The position numbers and the translations under genes were made by a program. Below the pieces are notes generated by a model. It worked only from the letters and a program-made list of their open reading frames with translations, was not told the DNA's origin and did no database searches. Source: Candidatus Eisenbacteria bacterium (GTDB lineage: Bacteria; Eisenbacteria; RBG-16-71-46; CAIMUX01; JAHJDP01). Taken from it: a stretch of 64,000 nucleotides of DNA. Location of the stretch: NCBI GenBank assembly GCA_018831195.1, contig JAHJDP010000032.1, positions 1-64,000 of the forward strand, given 5' to 3'. How positions within the stretch are numbered: position 1 is the stretch's first letter; each line of letters starts with the position of its first letter. Shown piece after piece: positions 51,276 through 59,464 of the stretch.

Positions 51276-51476
51276 CAAAACCTCCTCTGCAGGTCTTCCT
51301 TTCCTCGACAGGGAAAGCTTCAATCCAGAGGGCGATCTGATCCCTCTATCTCCCCAGTTACCCTGACCGGCATATCGGTTAGAATAACCGGGGATGATCC
51401 CGTCGTCGAGAAATGCGTGTCCTCCGGATACGAGGAGTTCGTCGATTTCAGTGGGCGTTTTTGAGGAGCAATGGCC

Positions 51477-53027
51477 ATGGCAAACCAATTGAAAAAAAAG
51501 GGCAAAATGAGTTTTGGGCCGATTGCCGGTGGGATCCTCATGGGTCTCCTCCTGGCGGTGGCCATTTCCACTCTGACCTCGCAGGCCCAGGAGATCACGA
51601 TCCTCCACACAAATGATATCCATGGATCCTATTTATCCAGGGAAGCCGATTGGAGGGATGATAGACCCCTCGTCGGGGGGATGGAAGCCTTGGCAGGCGA
51701 GGTTCGAGCGACCCGCGCCGATGTCGAGAATCTTCTCCTCCTGGATGGGGGGGATGTGATGACGGGACATCCGATTTGCGACTTGGTCGTTGATGATGTT
51801 CACGGAGGCGGTCTCATCAAGATCATGAATGCTCTCCAATATGACGCCATGACGCTGGGGAATCATGATCTGGATATATCCCAGGAAAATGTTCATGGAT
51901 TGGAAGCCCTGGCCGATTTCCCCTTTCTCTGCTGCAATCTGGTCTATGAAGACGGACGGGGTTTTCTTGGCAAGGCTTGTGTCATCAAGAGAGTTGGAAA
52001 GCTGCGGGTCGGAATCATCGGCGTTATTACGGAGTTTCTCGCCGGCGTCGTTCAGAAGAAGAATATCGAGGGATTGAAAATTCTCGACCCCCTGGAACAG
52101 GTTCAGGCCCTGGCTGACAGCCTTGATTCTGAAACCGATCTCATCATTCTTCTCTCTCATATGGGTGTTGAGGCCGACCGGGAACTCGCGGCGAAGATTA
52201 AAAATGTCGATGTCATTGTGGGAGGGCATAGTCATACACGAATTAAGGAGCCGGAGGTGGTCGGGGATGTGCTCATCGTTCAGGCGGGAGGGCGGCTGAC
52301 GCAGGTTGGACGCCTGGATCTGACGGTGAAGCATGATCGCGTCGTGGCTTATAAGGGCCGCCTGATCGATCTATGGATTGAGGGGATGGAGCCACAGGAA
52401 GATATCCGGCGGATGGTTCAAGGGTATGAGGAGGCGATCGGCGAGACCTTCGGCGAGGTGCTTGGGGAACTCAAAGTCGCCTGGACAAGGGATCATTACA
52501 GTGAAAGCAATCTGGGGGATTGGGTCTCGGATATCTTGAGAGTCGCCGGCGCGGGCGATTTCGCCGTTATGAATAGTGGGGGGCTCAGGAAGGATATGCC
52601 TCCGGGACCCATCCACCGCCTCGACATTTATGAGATCCTGCCGTTTGACAATGAGGCCTGCCGGTTCACCTGCACCGGTGAGGAACTCATGACGATGATT
52701 CGTCATAATGCGCAGGGCCAAGCCTTTCAGACGTCCGGGATTCTTCAGGTCTCAGGTTTGAGCTACTCCTTCAGATCGACTGCCGACGGCGGGGTTGAAA
52801 TCATCAATGCCATGGTCAATGGAAAACCCATTAAACCCAAACAGACCTATACGGGGATCTCGGTGGATTTTGTCGTGATCAGCCAGGCTGAAAACTACCT
52901 CAGATTTAAACCGTCCAATGTGGTCAATCTGGGTTATAAACTCAATGAACTTGCCGTGCAGGCCGTTCGTGACGCAGGGATCTTGGGCGAAGACGTTCAG
53001 GGGAGAATGCAACAACTCACGCCGTAG
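51477..53027 (+). CDS. Exported 5'-nucleotidase / UshA-like metallophosphatase
   Basis: A 516-residue protein with a signal anchor (GPIAGGILMGLLLAVAISTLTSQA). The calcineurin-type metallophosphatase domain has ILHTNDIHGSY, LLLDGGDVMTG, TLGNHDLD, LLSHMG and GGHSHT. The C-terminal 5'-nucleotidase domain has NSGGLRKDMPPG and IYEILPFDN. It dephosphorylates nucleotides or UDP-sugars outside the inner membrane to salvage nucleoside and phosphate. ATG 51477 is chosen since GAGGAG lies eight bases upstream, while ATG 51471 would be only two bases from it. Confidence 0.93.
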   Translation: MANQLKKKGKMSFGPIAGGILMGLLLAVAISTLTSQAQEITILHTNDIHGSYLSREADWRDDRPLVGGMEALAGEVRATRADVENLLLLDGGDVMTGHPICDLVVDDVHGGGLIKIMNALQYDAMTLGNHDLDISQENVHGLEALADFPFLCCNLVYEDGRGFLGKACVIKRVGKLRVGIIGVITEFLAGVVQKKNIEGLKILDPLEQVQALADSLDSETDLIILLSHMGVEADRELAAKIKNVDVIVGGHSHTRIKEPEVVGDVLIVQAGGRLTQVGRLDLTVKHDRVVAYKGRLIDLWIEGMEPQEDIRRMVQGYEEAIGETFGEVLGELKVAWTRDHYSESNLGDWVSDILRVAGAGDFAVMNSGGLRKDMPPGPIHRLDIYEILPFDNEACRFTCTGEELMTMIRHNAQGQAFQTSGILQVSGLSYSFRSTADGGVEIINAMVNGKPIKPKQTYTGISVDFVVISQAENYLRFKPSNVVNLGYKLNELAVQAVRDAGILGEDVQGRMQQLTP

Positions 53028-53084
53028 AGTTCCATCCTTTTGCCGCTCACCGGTCCGGCGCCCACTGATGAGGCCGGCGGGATT

Positions 53085-54086
53085 CTAAAAATCGACGGAC
53101 GGCTCGTCATCATCCGGAATGAGTTCTTCCTTCTCCAGCAGGAGTTCGTTAGGTTTTGGCTGTGAAGCGGTAAGCTTTCTCACCTCTGCGGAGAATTTTT
53201 TTCGCTTTCTCTCGTAAAAATTCGCTCGCTCCGTATTGTCCTTCTGCTTGAATCCCTCAACCAACTTTTCACATTTGAAAACGATCTGCTCGGCGACCAT
53301 CCGGCGGTACTCTGAATTGAGGTACCCGCTCTGGAATGCTTTTTCCAGCGCATAGACACGGAAGCGGTGGGTGGCCCAGGTACTCTTCCCGTCTGAATTC
53401 CGGTGAGGAGTGTAGATAAGGGATTCCTGCATCGTGTGGATTGGGAAATTGGCCGAGAGACGCACCCAGAGATCGTAGTTTTCACAGTTGGGAAGATTTT
53501 CATCGAATCCCCCGATGACATCCAGGCATTTGCGGTGAATAATCGCTGCATTGTATGAAAGTTGGCGGTCGCAGATGATCTCCTCGAAAAGCCATCCGCC
53601 CGGTCCCGGCGTGCTGGCTTTTTTCAATGGCGTGCCATTGCGCATTGGGATTTGACCGGCGACAGTGATATAGACTCCTGTTTTTGTCTGGAAAAAACGA
53701 ACTTGTTGACTCAATCGCTCGGGGAACCATCGGATTTCCGGATCAGAAACGGACACGAGTTTTCCGCGGGCCAAACGAACACCGCGATTGCAGGCGGTGC
53801 TGAATCCCCGGTTGCGCTGATAGACGTAGCGGAGCGGAATCCCATCAATTGTAAAGGTAACATTCCGGCGCTCTCTCGGATTCCTAATAGCGCGGGCGAT
53901 ATCCAGCGGTTCATCAAGATTGTCTTTCCAGCGTTCTGCAATGGATTCAAACGTCGTATCCGTTGAGCCGTCATCCATGATGATCAACTCAAAGCTGCGG
54001 TAGTTTTGATTTAAAATCGAATCAAGACTTACGAGAAGTTCATCTTTCTTATTACATGTCGGGAGAATCACACTCACCATTGCCAT
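53085..54086 (-). CDS. Glycosyltransferase family 2
   Basis: A 333-residue GT-A enzyme. VSVILPTCNKKDELLVSLDSILNQ opens the nucleotide-sugar fold, IIMDDGSTD holds the first acidic pair, RNRGFSTACNRGVRLARGKLVSVSDPE the DxD-like region, and GGFDENLPNCENYDLWVRLS the acceptor/ED motif. The C-terminal 80 residues are charged and helical. ATG 54086 is chosen because GGAGAAGG precedes it; longer starts exist. It is unlinked from the 0-8 kb glycan cluster. Its leader carries a candidate RNA switch. Confidence 0.9.
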   Translation of the reverse strand: MAMVSVILPTCNKKDELLVSLDSILNQNYRSFELIIMDDGSTDTTFESIAERWKDNLDEPLDIARAIRNPRERRNVTFTIDGIPLRYVYQRNRGFSTACNRGVRLARGKLVSVSDPEIRWFPERLSQQVRFFQTKTGVYITVAGQIPMRNGTPLKKASTPGPGGWLFEEIICDRQLSYNAAIIHRKCLDVIGGFDENLPNCENYDLWVRLSANFPIHTMQESLIYTPHRNSDGKSTWATHRFRVYALEKAFQSGYLNSEYRRMVAEQIVFKCEKLVEGFKQKDNTERANFYERKRKKFSAEVRKLTASQPKPNELLLEKEELIPDDDEPSVDF

Positions 54087-54256
54087 TGAACCTTCTCCTT
54101 CCCTGAGAAATGCGTTAACAAACCGCCCCGGTCTTCCATGCCCTTTTACCACCGGTCAATCCCTGAGATTGCAATGGGGCGTTCCGTTAAATGCGTGACT
54201 CGGAGTGCAAATCCATCGCTGCCGAATCAAGAGGGTGGGGGGGGATGGTACAATGT

Positions 54257-54360
54257 AAAAAGCAGAGTCGCCGTTGAAATCGCTGATGACTCCCTCGACG
54301 ACTGTAGGCGACGGTCTTTGCCGTCCCATAACCCCCGCGCATTGGTGCCCTCCAGGTCGA
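54257..54360 (-). promoter_or_regulatory. Candidate riboswitch/attenuator in the GT2 leader
   Basis: The minus-strand leader holds GGGACGGCAAAGACCGTC and GCCTACAG, close to the GGGACGCAAAGCC and GGCCTA boxes of c-di-GMP-I (GEMM) riboswitches. A terminator-like GAGTC/GACTC stem followed by T5 (54261-54257) comes after it. GTCGCC (54312-54307) can pair with GGCGAC (54272-54267) and would then break the GACGG/CCGTC hairpin, so two exclusive folds exist. The rest of the GEMM consensus, especially the GGGCAAACC strand, is poorly kept. Confidence 0.35.
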
Positions 54361-54371
54361 AACCCTCACAG

Positions 54372-54401
54372 AACTTAGCCTAAAACAGGGGCGATTGTCA
54401 A
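54372..54401 (-). promoter_or_regulatory. Promoter of the GT2 gene
   Basis: On the minus strand TTGACA (54401-54396), an 18-base spacer, TAAGTT (54377-54372). The start would be near 54365, giving a leader of about 280 bases that includes the candidate switch. Confidence 0.5.
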
Positions 54402-54430
54402 GGGGTCGGCGCTTCACAATCTGCAATACG

Positions 54431-54459
54431 TTGACACGCCGGGGGGCGAATCATAGACT
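54431..54459 (+). promoter_or_regulatory. Promoter of the lpoB operon
   Basis: TTGACA (54431-54436), 17 bases, TAGACT (54454-54459), 78 bases before the lpoB start. It stands back to back with the GT2 promoter. Confidence 0.6.
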
Positions 54460-54536
54460 TCAGCCAACGAAGACCGATCTAATGAAGCCGGTCAATTGCC
54501 CCGCCTCTTGAATCCGGTTTCTCGAAGGAGGAGACA

Positions 54537-55157
54537 ATGAAGAGACGAAGGATATGGGGTTTTGTTCAGGTCATCTTTGCAATGCTGCTTGTGATGGTTA
54601 TGGGGTGCAGCCAGAAGAAGGTTGTCTCTAGAATCGATCCCTCGGCCACGGTGGACCTTTCCGGTCGATGGAATGATACAGACAGCCGTCTTGTTGCTGA
54701 GGAGATGGTTGCGGACTGTTTGAGCCATGTCTGGATTACCGATCATATGGCTGACAAGATGGGGAAGAAGCCTTCAATCATTGTGGGAGCCGTAAAGAAT
54801 CTCACAACGGAGCATATTTCCGTCACGACCTTTCTAAATGATATAGAGGGTGCCATTATCAACTCCGGTAAAGTCCGTCTTGTCGCCTCAGCCAAGGAGA
54901 GGGAGTCGATCCGGGAAGAACGACTTGATCAGTGGGAGAATGCTTCTCCTGAGACTGTCAAAAAATTAGGCGTTGAGCTCGGCGCCGATTACATGCTGTC
55001 CGGATCCGTGAACAGTATCATGGATGAAGAGGATGGCGAGAAGATTGCCTTTTATCAGACGGATCTGACCCTCTTGCGGATCGAAACAAATGAAAAGGTT
55101 TGGATGGGGCAGAAGAAGATTAAGAAGTACATTGCCCGGAAACAATACAAGCCATAG
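54537..55157 (+). CDS. lpoB: LpoB-like lipoprotein (penicillin-binding-protein activator family)
   Basis: A 206-residue lipoprotein with signal MKRRRIWGFVQVIFAMLLVMVMGCS (lipobox VMGC, lipidated Cys). The folded domain is typical of LpoB/YcfM: SRLVAEEMVADCL, PSIIVGAVKNLTTEHIS, GKVRLVASAKERESIREERLDQ, LGADYMLSGSVNSI and WMGQKKIKKY. LpoB in E. coli reaches from the outer membrane through peptidoglycan to stimulate PBP1b. In distant phyla the partner is not proven. GAAGGAGGAGA precedes the ATG. The COG3014 lipoprotein gene follows, the same pairing as in many diderm genomes. Confidence 0.9.
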   Translation: MKRRRIWGFVQVIFAMLLVMVMGCSQKKVVSRIDPSATVDLSGRWNDTDSRLVAEEMVADCLSHVWITDHMADKMGKKPSIIVGAVKNLTTEHISVTTFLNDIEGAIINSGKVRLVASAKERESIREERLDQWENASPETVKKLGVELGADYMLSGSVNSIMDEEDGEKIAFYQTDLTLLRIETNEKVWMGQKKIKKYIARKQYKP

Positions 55158-55167
55158 GGATCGTTCC

Positions 55168-56589
55168 TTGACCTCCCCTACCCGAAGGATCCGGTTGGTA
55201 GCGATTCTACCAGCCGGTCCGCTTCATCTTTTCCTCTGTGCTCTGATCCTCCTTACGGGATGCAGTACTTACCAGCATCGTATCGCTCCCGTCAGAGAAT
55301 TTGCGGCGCAGGGGGAGATGGAGCGTGCTCTCGATCATGTCGCCAAGATGATGAAGCCGGGAGATCTTCTCTACCATCTCGAAACCGGCATGCTTCTGCA
55401 CCTCATGGAGCGTTACGAGGAAAGTGATGCCCAGTTCGACCTCGCGGAACTCCTCATTGAGGATCTCTATACCAAGAGCCTTAGCCGGAAGGGTTTTTCC
55501 TACCTTCTCAACGAGGAGGTCGAGGCCTATGACGGAGAACCTTTTGAGCGGTTCCTCATTAACTATTACCGTGCTCTAAATCATCTTCACATGGGACATT
55601 TGACGGGGGCTCTGGTTGAGGCTCGAAAGATCGATTTAAAGTGGGCTCTGCAGGCGGATTCCAAGGGGAATCTTATCGAACAGGGCCGTCTTCCCTTTGT
55701 TGAGTACTTTGCCGCTCTGCTGCATGAGGAGGGCGGCGAGTTGAATGATGCTTTGGTCTCCCTTCGTCTGGCGGAAGAAGCCTATTCACGGCTGGAAGAT
55801 CGGGTATCAGCGCCTGAGCCGCCTTGGCTTGCGGCGGATCTTGACCGTGTGGCCCTGAAGGGCGGCTTTACGGATTTTATAGAGAAGATCCCTCGGGATC
55901 AGGACCAAGAGGGGATCGAGGAGGGGCAAGGGGAGATAGTCCTTCTTCTAGAAAATGGCTGGATCCCGATCAGGGGCGAAACACGCATCAGTATACCCCT
56001 TCTCGAATCGGAATCGGATATTGACGATGATGGGGTGATCCTTCTGGCGGGAAGGCTCCATCACCGTTACGAGACTCACAGGATGCACGGCGCCTGGTTT
56101 CCCGAGCGTGTCAAAATCACCTACTGGTTGGAGGTGGCCCTGCCCTTTTTCCCGCCTCTGCGGCCGCTGGTTGTTCAAACCGCACGGCTTTCCTCCGGCT
56201 CACTCCATGCAGAAACGATACGAGTTGAGGATCTTGGAGTGGCGGCGCAGATCTCCTTCGAGGCTCAAGAGGGAGAGATCATCATGCGCGCCATCGTCCG
56301 TGCGCTTTTAAAATACATCGGTCATAGGCTTGCTGAGAAAAGTGGGGGAGCGGTGGCGGGATTCCTGGCCAATTTCGTCGGTGTCGCCACAGAGACTGCG
56401 GACACCCGCGCGTGGTCAACCCTGCCGCGGGAGTTTCAGATGGCTCGTTTGTTTCTTCCCGAAGGCTCCCATCCATTAACCCTTGATTGTCTTGGATCGC
56501 GAGGAGAGATCATCGAATCTGTAGATCTCGGCACGGTGGAAGTGGAAGCCGGCAGGAGGATCTTTATCAATTGGCGGGCTCATTATTGA
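55168..56589 (+). CDS. COG3014-type lipoprotein
   Basis: A 473-residue protein with a lipoprotein signal (LHLFLCALILLTGCS), a helical TPR-like N-terminal half (ERALDHVAKMMKPGDLLYHLETGMLLHLMERYEESDAQFD in sequence) containing LINYYRALNHLHMG, and a beta-rich C-terminal half ending DLGTVEVEAGRRIFINWRAHY. This matches the uncharacterised COG3014 family that travels with lpoB, so a cell-wall or lipoprotein-complex role is inferred by association. The start is TTG 55168 (basic n-region, weak AGGGATCG site). TTG 55195 after AAGGATCC is the alternative. Confidence 0.8.
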   Translation: MTSPTRRIRLVAILPAGPLHLFLCALILLTGCSTYQHRIAPVREFAAQGEMERALDHVAKMMKPGDLLYHLETGMLLHLMERYEESDAQFDLAELLIEDLYTKSLSRKGFSYLLNEEVEAYDGEPFERFLINYYRALNHLHMGHLTGALVEARKIDLKWALQADSKGNLIEQGRLPFVEYFAALLHEEGGELNDALVSLRLAEEAYSRLEDRVSAPEPPWLAADLDRVALKGGFTDFIEKIPRDQDQEGIEEGQGEIVLLLENGWIPIRGETRISIPLLESESDIDDDGVILLAGRLHHRYETHRMHGAWFPERVKITYWLEVALPFFPPLRPLVVQTARLSSGSLHAETIRVEDLGVAAQISFEAQEGEIIMRAIVRALLKYIGHRLAEKSGGAVAGFLANFVGVATETADTRAWSTLPREFQMARLFLPEGSHPLTLDCLGSRGEIIESVDLGTVEVEAGRRIFINWRAHY

Positions 56590-56621
56590 TCCCTGAGCAA
56601 ACTGGAATGAACACAAAAAAA

Positions 56622-56650
56622 AGAGAGCCGGCCTATTGGCCGGCTCTCTT
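56622..56650. terminator. Bidirectional intrinsic terminator
   Basis: AGAGAGCCGGCC-TATT-GGCCGGCTCTCT is a perfect 12-bp stem with a four-base loop, flanked by A-run on the left and TTTT on the right. It ends both the lpoB operon and the convergent secreted-protein gene. Confidence 0.9.
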
Positions 56651-56671
56651 TTACTTATGGTCAAGAATTGT

Positions 56672-57385
56672 TTAGTACAGATTCTTGATGGATCCCCAGG
56701 TGGTCTCGACTGTAGGTGTGGGATTCGTTCCACACTCGTCCAGATACCACTCGCGAATCGCGATGTCCAAGCAGTTCGGGAATGCAACTGTGACGGGGAC
56801 CCAGCCGGTGCCGTAAGCGGAGCCGGCAGGAACCTTCGTCAACGGGCAACCAAGCCCGAAACCATCTTCATCCGCGCCAACGTAGAACGCGCAGTGCTGG
56901 CCTGGCCAGTTGGACCAGTAGCCGGCAAAGTGCGCGCCTTCAACGCAGCAGTTGATGTCGATCAGGTGCATTGAGATGACCGGCCAGAATGCAGGGGCAG
57001 AAATGAGGTGGCCAATAACGCTGCAGACCACATTGCCCGGGATTCCACCATCATCGGCCCAAACATAGGCATCGATCAGCTGACCCGCGAAATAACCGGT
57101 TTGCGTGAAACCGATTTCAAGGGAACAGACATAAATGTTGTTATAGCACTCGGCAAAGGAACCGTAATCAGGAGCAACGACTCCACCGTACTGCCAGCAG
57201 TAGCCATTCTCAAACGTGCCATCATCGTTCTGTGCGAGCACCGCGTCGGCGCAATCTTCATCCGGCGTAGGCCCATAGACGATGGTCGTATTGATATTGA
57301 AGCCGAGTTCGGCCGGCTGAGCTAACGCTAACGACGTTAGACCAACAAGCGCGAATACGACGAGAAGAGCTGCTAATTTCTTCAT
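56672..57385 (-). CDS. Secreted protein, function unknown
   Basis: A 237-residue protein with a classical signal peptide (MKKLAALLVVFALVGLTSLALA, cleavage after ALA) and a Cys-rich beta-type body (about 10 Cys, among them DEDCADAV, GYCWQYGG, YVCSLEIG, NCCVEG, QHCAFYV). Aromatic and Gly residues are frequent, and acidic residues outnumber basic ones. No known domain is seen. GGAGAGAGGAAAAG precedes the ATG, and it has its own promoter, a 250-base leader and a strong terminator, so it is probably a well-expressed single gene. Confidence 0.8.
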   Translation of the reverse strand: MKKLAALLVVFALVGLTSLALAQPAELGFNINTTIVYGPTPDEDCADAVLAQNDDGTFENGYCWQYGGVVAPDYGSFAECYNNIYVCSLEIGFTQTGYFAGQLIDAYVWADDGGIPGNVVCSVIGHLISAPAFWPVISMHLIDINCCVEGAHFAGYWSNWPGQHCAFYVGADEDGFGLGCPLTKVPAGSAYGTGWVPVTVAFPNCLDIAIREWYLDECGTNPTPTVETTWGSIKNLY

Positions 57386-57644
57386 GGTTGCTTTTCCTCT
57401 CTCCTTTCCTAGGGCTGCTGCAGCTGCGATTTTTTAACCGTTAGCTGAACACCCCTGTGGGTTTTCTCACCACCCCACCCATCCACATCAGGTGTTTGTG
57501 ACCTGAGTCACTCCACCACCTTCATATTCCTGACGGACCTACGAGACACCCGGTGGCGCATGCAGCGCCAAACTCTTTAAAGCGTTCGTTGCCTCCGAGG
57601 AAAGCTCAAAGGTCGAACACAACCTAAACCTTCCAACAAAGCTA

Positions 57645-57674
57645 ATAATACAGGATCGAAGCGGCATCCGTCAA
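57645..57674 (-). promoter_or_regulatory. Promoter of the secreted-protein gene
   Basis: On the minus strand TTGACG (57674-57669), an 18-base spacer, TATTAT (57650-57645). The leader of about 250 bases contains perfect short hairpins: GGCGC-TGCAT-GCGCC (57552-57566) and CAGGT/ACCTG (57490-57506). The remaining 57675-57942 stretch shows nothing I can name. Confidence 0.55.
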
Positions 57675-57942
57675 GGATTTCTTTTCTAATCCTACGCAGC
57701 AATAATGCGTGCCAATAATGACTTCCAGGTTTTCTTGCTCCGGCTCTTCCCGTTGGTTCAAGGGTGGTATTTTCCTGGATTCGGACGGTATGGAGAGGTA
57801 TGACGAAGTTCGAATTCCTTTAACTGAATGATTTGCATGCAGATACGAGGTCTTGACAAAGACGATCGACAATTCCAGCGTGAAAGAGAATCGCTTACGA
57901 GATCGGTGAACCCGTAAGCGATTCGGCAATATTTCCCGTGAC

Positions 57943-58929
57943 TCAACTCTTTCCAGCTGAATTCGTGGGCTTTGAGCTCTTTCTTGGTTTGGACTCAGGT
58001 GGTTTTTTGTCGCCCGATCGTGGACTCGGAGCCCTCGGAGCCTGAATCGCTGGTTTGGATTTGTCAGATTTTGGAGCCTTCACCTGGCTTCGGGATGGGG
58101 TCCTGGCCGGCCGTGAACCCTGCTGTCTCGAGGGCTTGCTATTCGGCTTGCTGTAACGGGGCGGGGTGCCCGTGCTACCCCTCAATCTCTTCGTCCGGGT
58201 CCGGCGGTCATAGATTTGGCGGGAGGGCGTGGATCGCTGGGGCTTTTGATAGGTTCGGCTCCACCTTTCGGCTCCCGGGCTTCTCCGTGTTGCGCGGGCA
58301 TAGACTCCCGTTTGTCCGCGGGGCGTTTTACGGCTCACCACATAATGCGTTCTGTTCCGGCCGCCGTGCCGGCTCCACAATCCACCGCGGTAAGACCGGC
58401 GGGGAGGATAGTGGTAACCGCAATCGTAGGCATAGTATGAGTAGCGGGCTCCCCAATGGGCCCAACCCCAATGGATATGGGCGCCATAGTAAAAACCAAA
58501 ATCAAAACAGGAGAAGGGAGCGCAATAGGCGAAATAGTAGGGCCATGGATACCAGTAATATCCAAAGGGATCATAGTATATGGATACAGAAGCCGGCTGA
58601 TAGACGTCATAACCCCTGTCGATGACAGGAGCGTCTGAAAGACTCCCATCAGGATCGTCGCTCTGTTCACCCCTTGTCTGAATCAGAGCAAGAATCAGAT
58701 CATCGCTTCCACCGGCATCCTTTATATCCAGGATATCGCCAGTATCAAGAGAGAAAGTCGAGCCGTCCGCCGCAACCTGTTGGAGGATAACCTCTTCTCC
58801 TATCCCGGCATCGAGGAGGGCGATAACATCATCGACCGTTAGGGCGGAGGCCCCACCGAACCAGAGGAAGGAGAGAAGAAGTCCGATCATCAATGCGGTG
58901 AGTGAGGAAAAATGATTGCTGGCCGTCAT
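57943..58929 (-). CDS. Exported Tyr/Trp-rich protein with long basic Ser/Pro/Lys tail
   Basis: A 328-residue protein in three parts. A signal peptide (MIGLLLSFLWFGGASA) leads into a small helical domain (LTVDDVIALLDAGIGEEVILQQV...DILDIKDAGGSDDLILALI). The middle segment is very aromatic (YYDPFGYYWYPWPYYFAY, HIHWGWAHWG). The C-terminal 150 residues are basic and low-complexity, rich in Arg, Ser, Pro and Lys. The helical start resembles small domains that precede low-complexity regions in exported proteins of related bacteria. Function is unknown. Adhesion or binding to acidic polymers is possible. Confidence 0.75.
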   Translation of the reverse strand: MTASNHFSSLTALMIGLLLSFLWFGGASALTVDDVIALLDAGIGEEVILQQVAADGSTFSLDTGDILDIKDAGGSDDLILALIQTRGEQSDDPDGSLSDAPVIDRGYDVYQPASVSIYYDPFGYYWYPWPYYFAYCAPFSCFDFGFYYGAHIHWGWAHWGARYSYYAYDCGYHYPPRRSYRGGLWSRHGGRNRTHYVVSRKTPRGQTGVYARATRRSPGAERWSRTYQKPQRSTPSRQIYDRRTRTKRLRGSTGTPPRYSKPNSKPSRQQGSRPARTPSRSQVKAPKSDKSKPAIQAPRAPSPRSGDKKPPESKPRKSSKPTNSAGKS

Positions 58930-58997
58930 GTCAGATCACCTGCCTTTTTGTAGATTGTTCGACCCCCTATGAGGATACGATCTCTCGGGGGTCACCG

Positions 58998-59384
58998 TCA
59001 ACTCGAGGGTGTTCCGATATTTTTCCATTCATCCTCTTCAAGATCGAAGAGATAGCAGGTGCCGCTCTGGGTTACCAAAAAGCCGAAGCTCTCCATCGAC
59101 CTGATCTCATCGACCGCAACCGGGAGGGGGAGGACATGGGTATCCTGTCCCTGGTCCTTAAAGGCCTGATCAATGGTGACCCAATCCTTTGTATCCAGAC
59201 GATACTGCCAAAGGGCTCCCGAGCGGGTCAGAACACCGCCGGGGCCAAAACTCAATACGACTTCATTCTTGTCCGGGGCGGCTTGGAGGTCGCTGGGGAT
59301 TGAGAAAAAGACTCCCAAGGCGACGAGAGCTATCATGATGGCCGCCAGGGCCCAGAAGTGACGCCTGCTGATGATGGATCGCAT
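58998..59384 (-). CDS. Small exported protein, function unknown
   Basis: A 128-residue protein with a signal/anchor segment (RRHFWALAAIMIALVALGVFF) and a beta-rich body of kelch- or propeller-like phrases (GGVLTRSGALWQYRLDTKDWVTID, SGTCYLFDLEEDEWKNIG). This suggests two beta-blades, too few for a closed propeller. GGAGGAAAATC precedes the ATG. It lies about 70 bases upstream of the aromatic protein on the same strand and may share its transcript. Confidence 0.7.
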   Translation of the reverse strand: MRSIISRRHFWALAAIMIALVALGVFFSIPSDLQAAPDKNEVVLSFGPGGVLTRSGALWQYRLDTKDWVTIDQAFKDQGQDTHVLPLPVAVDEIRSMESFGFLVTQSGTCYLFDLEEDEWKNIGTPSS

Positions 59385-59464
59385 GTCGGATTTTCCTCCC
59401 TGTATCTACACACTGTCTCCACTTTGTTAGGAATCGACACATATGAAGTACCCCTGAAGGGCAG

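Noticed and set aside
53028-53084. Terminator between the 5'-nucleotidase and GT2 genes
   Set aside because: Only short GC-rich complementarity is visible, without a clear stem or T-run on either strand.
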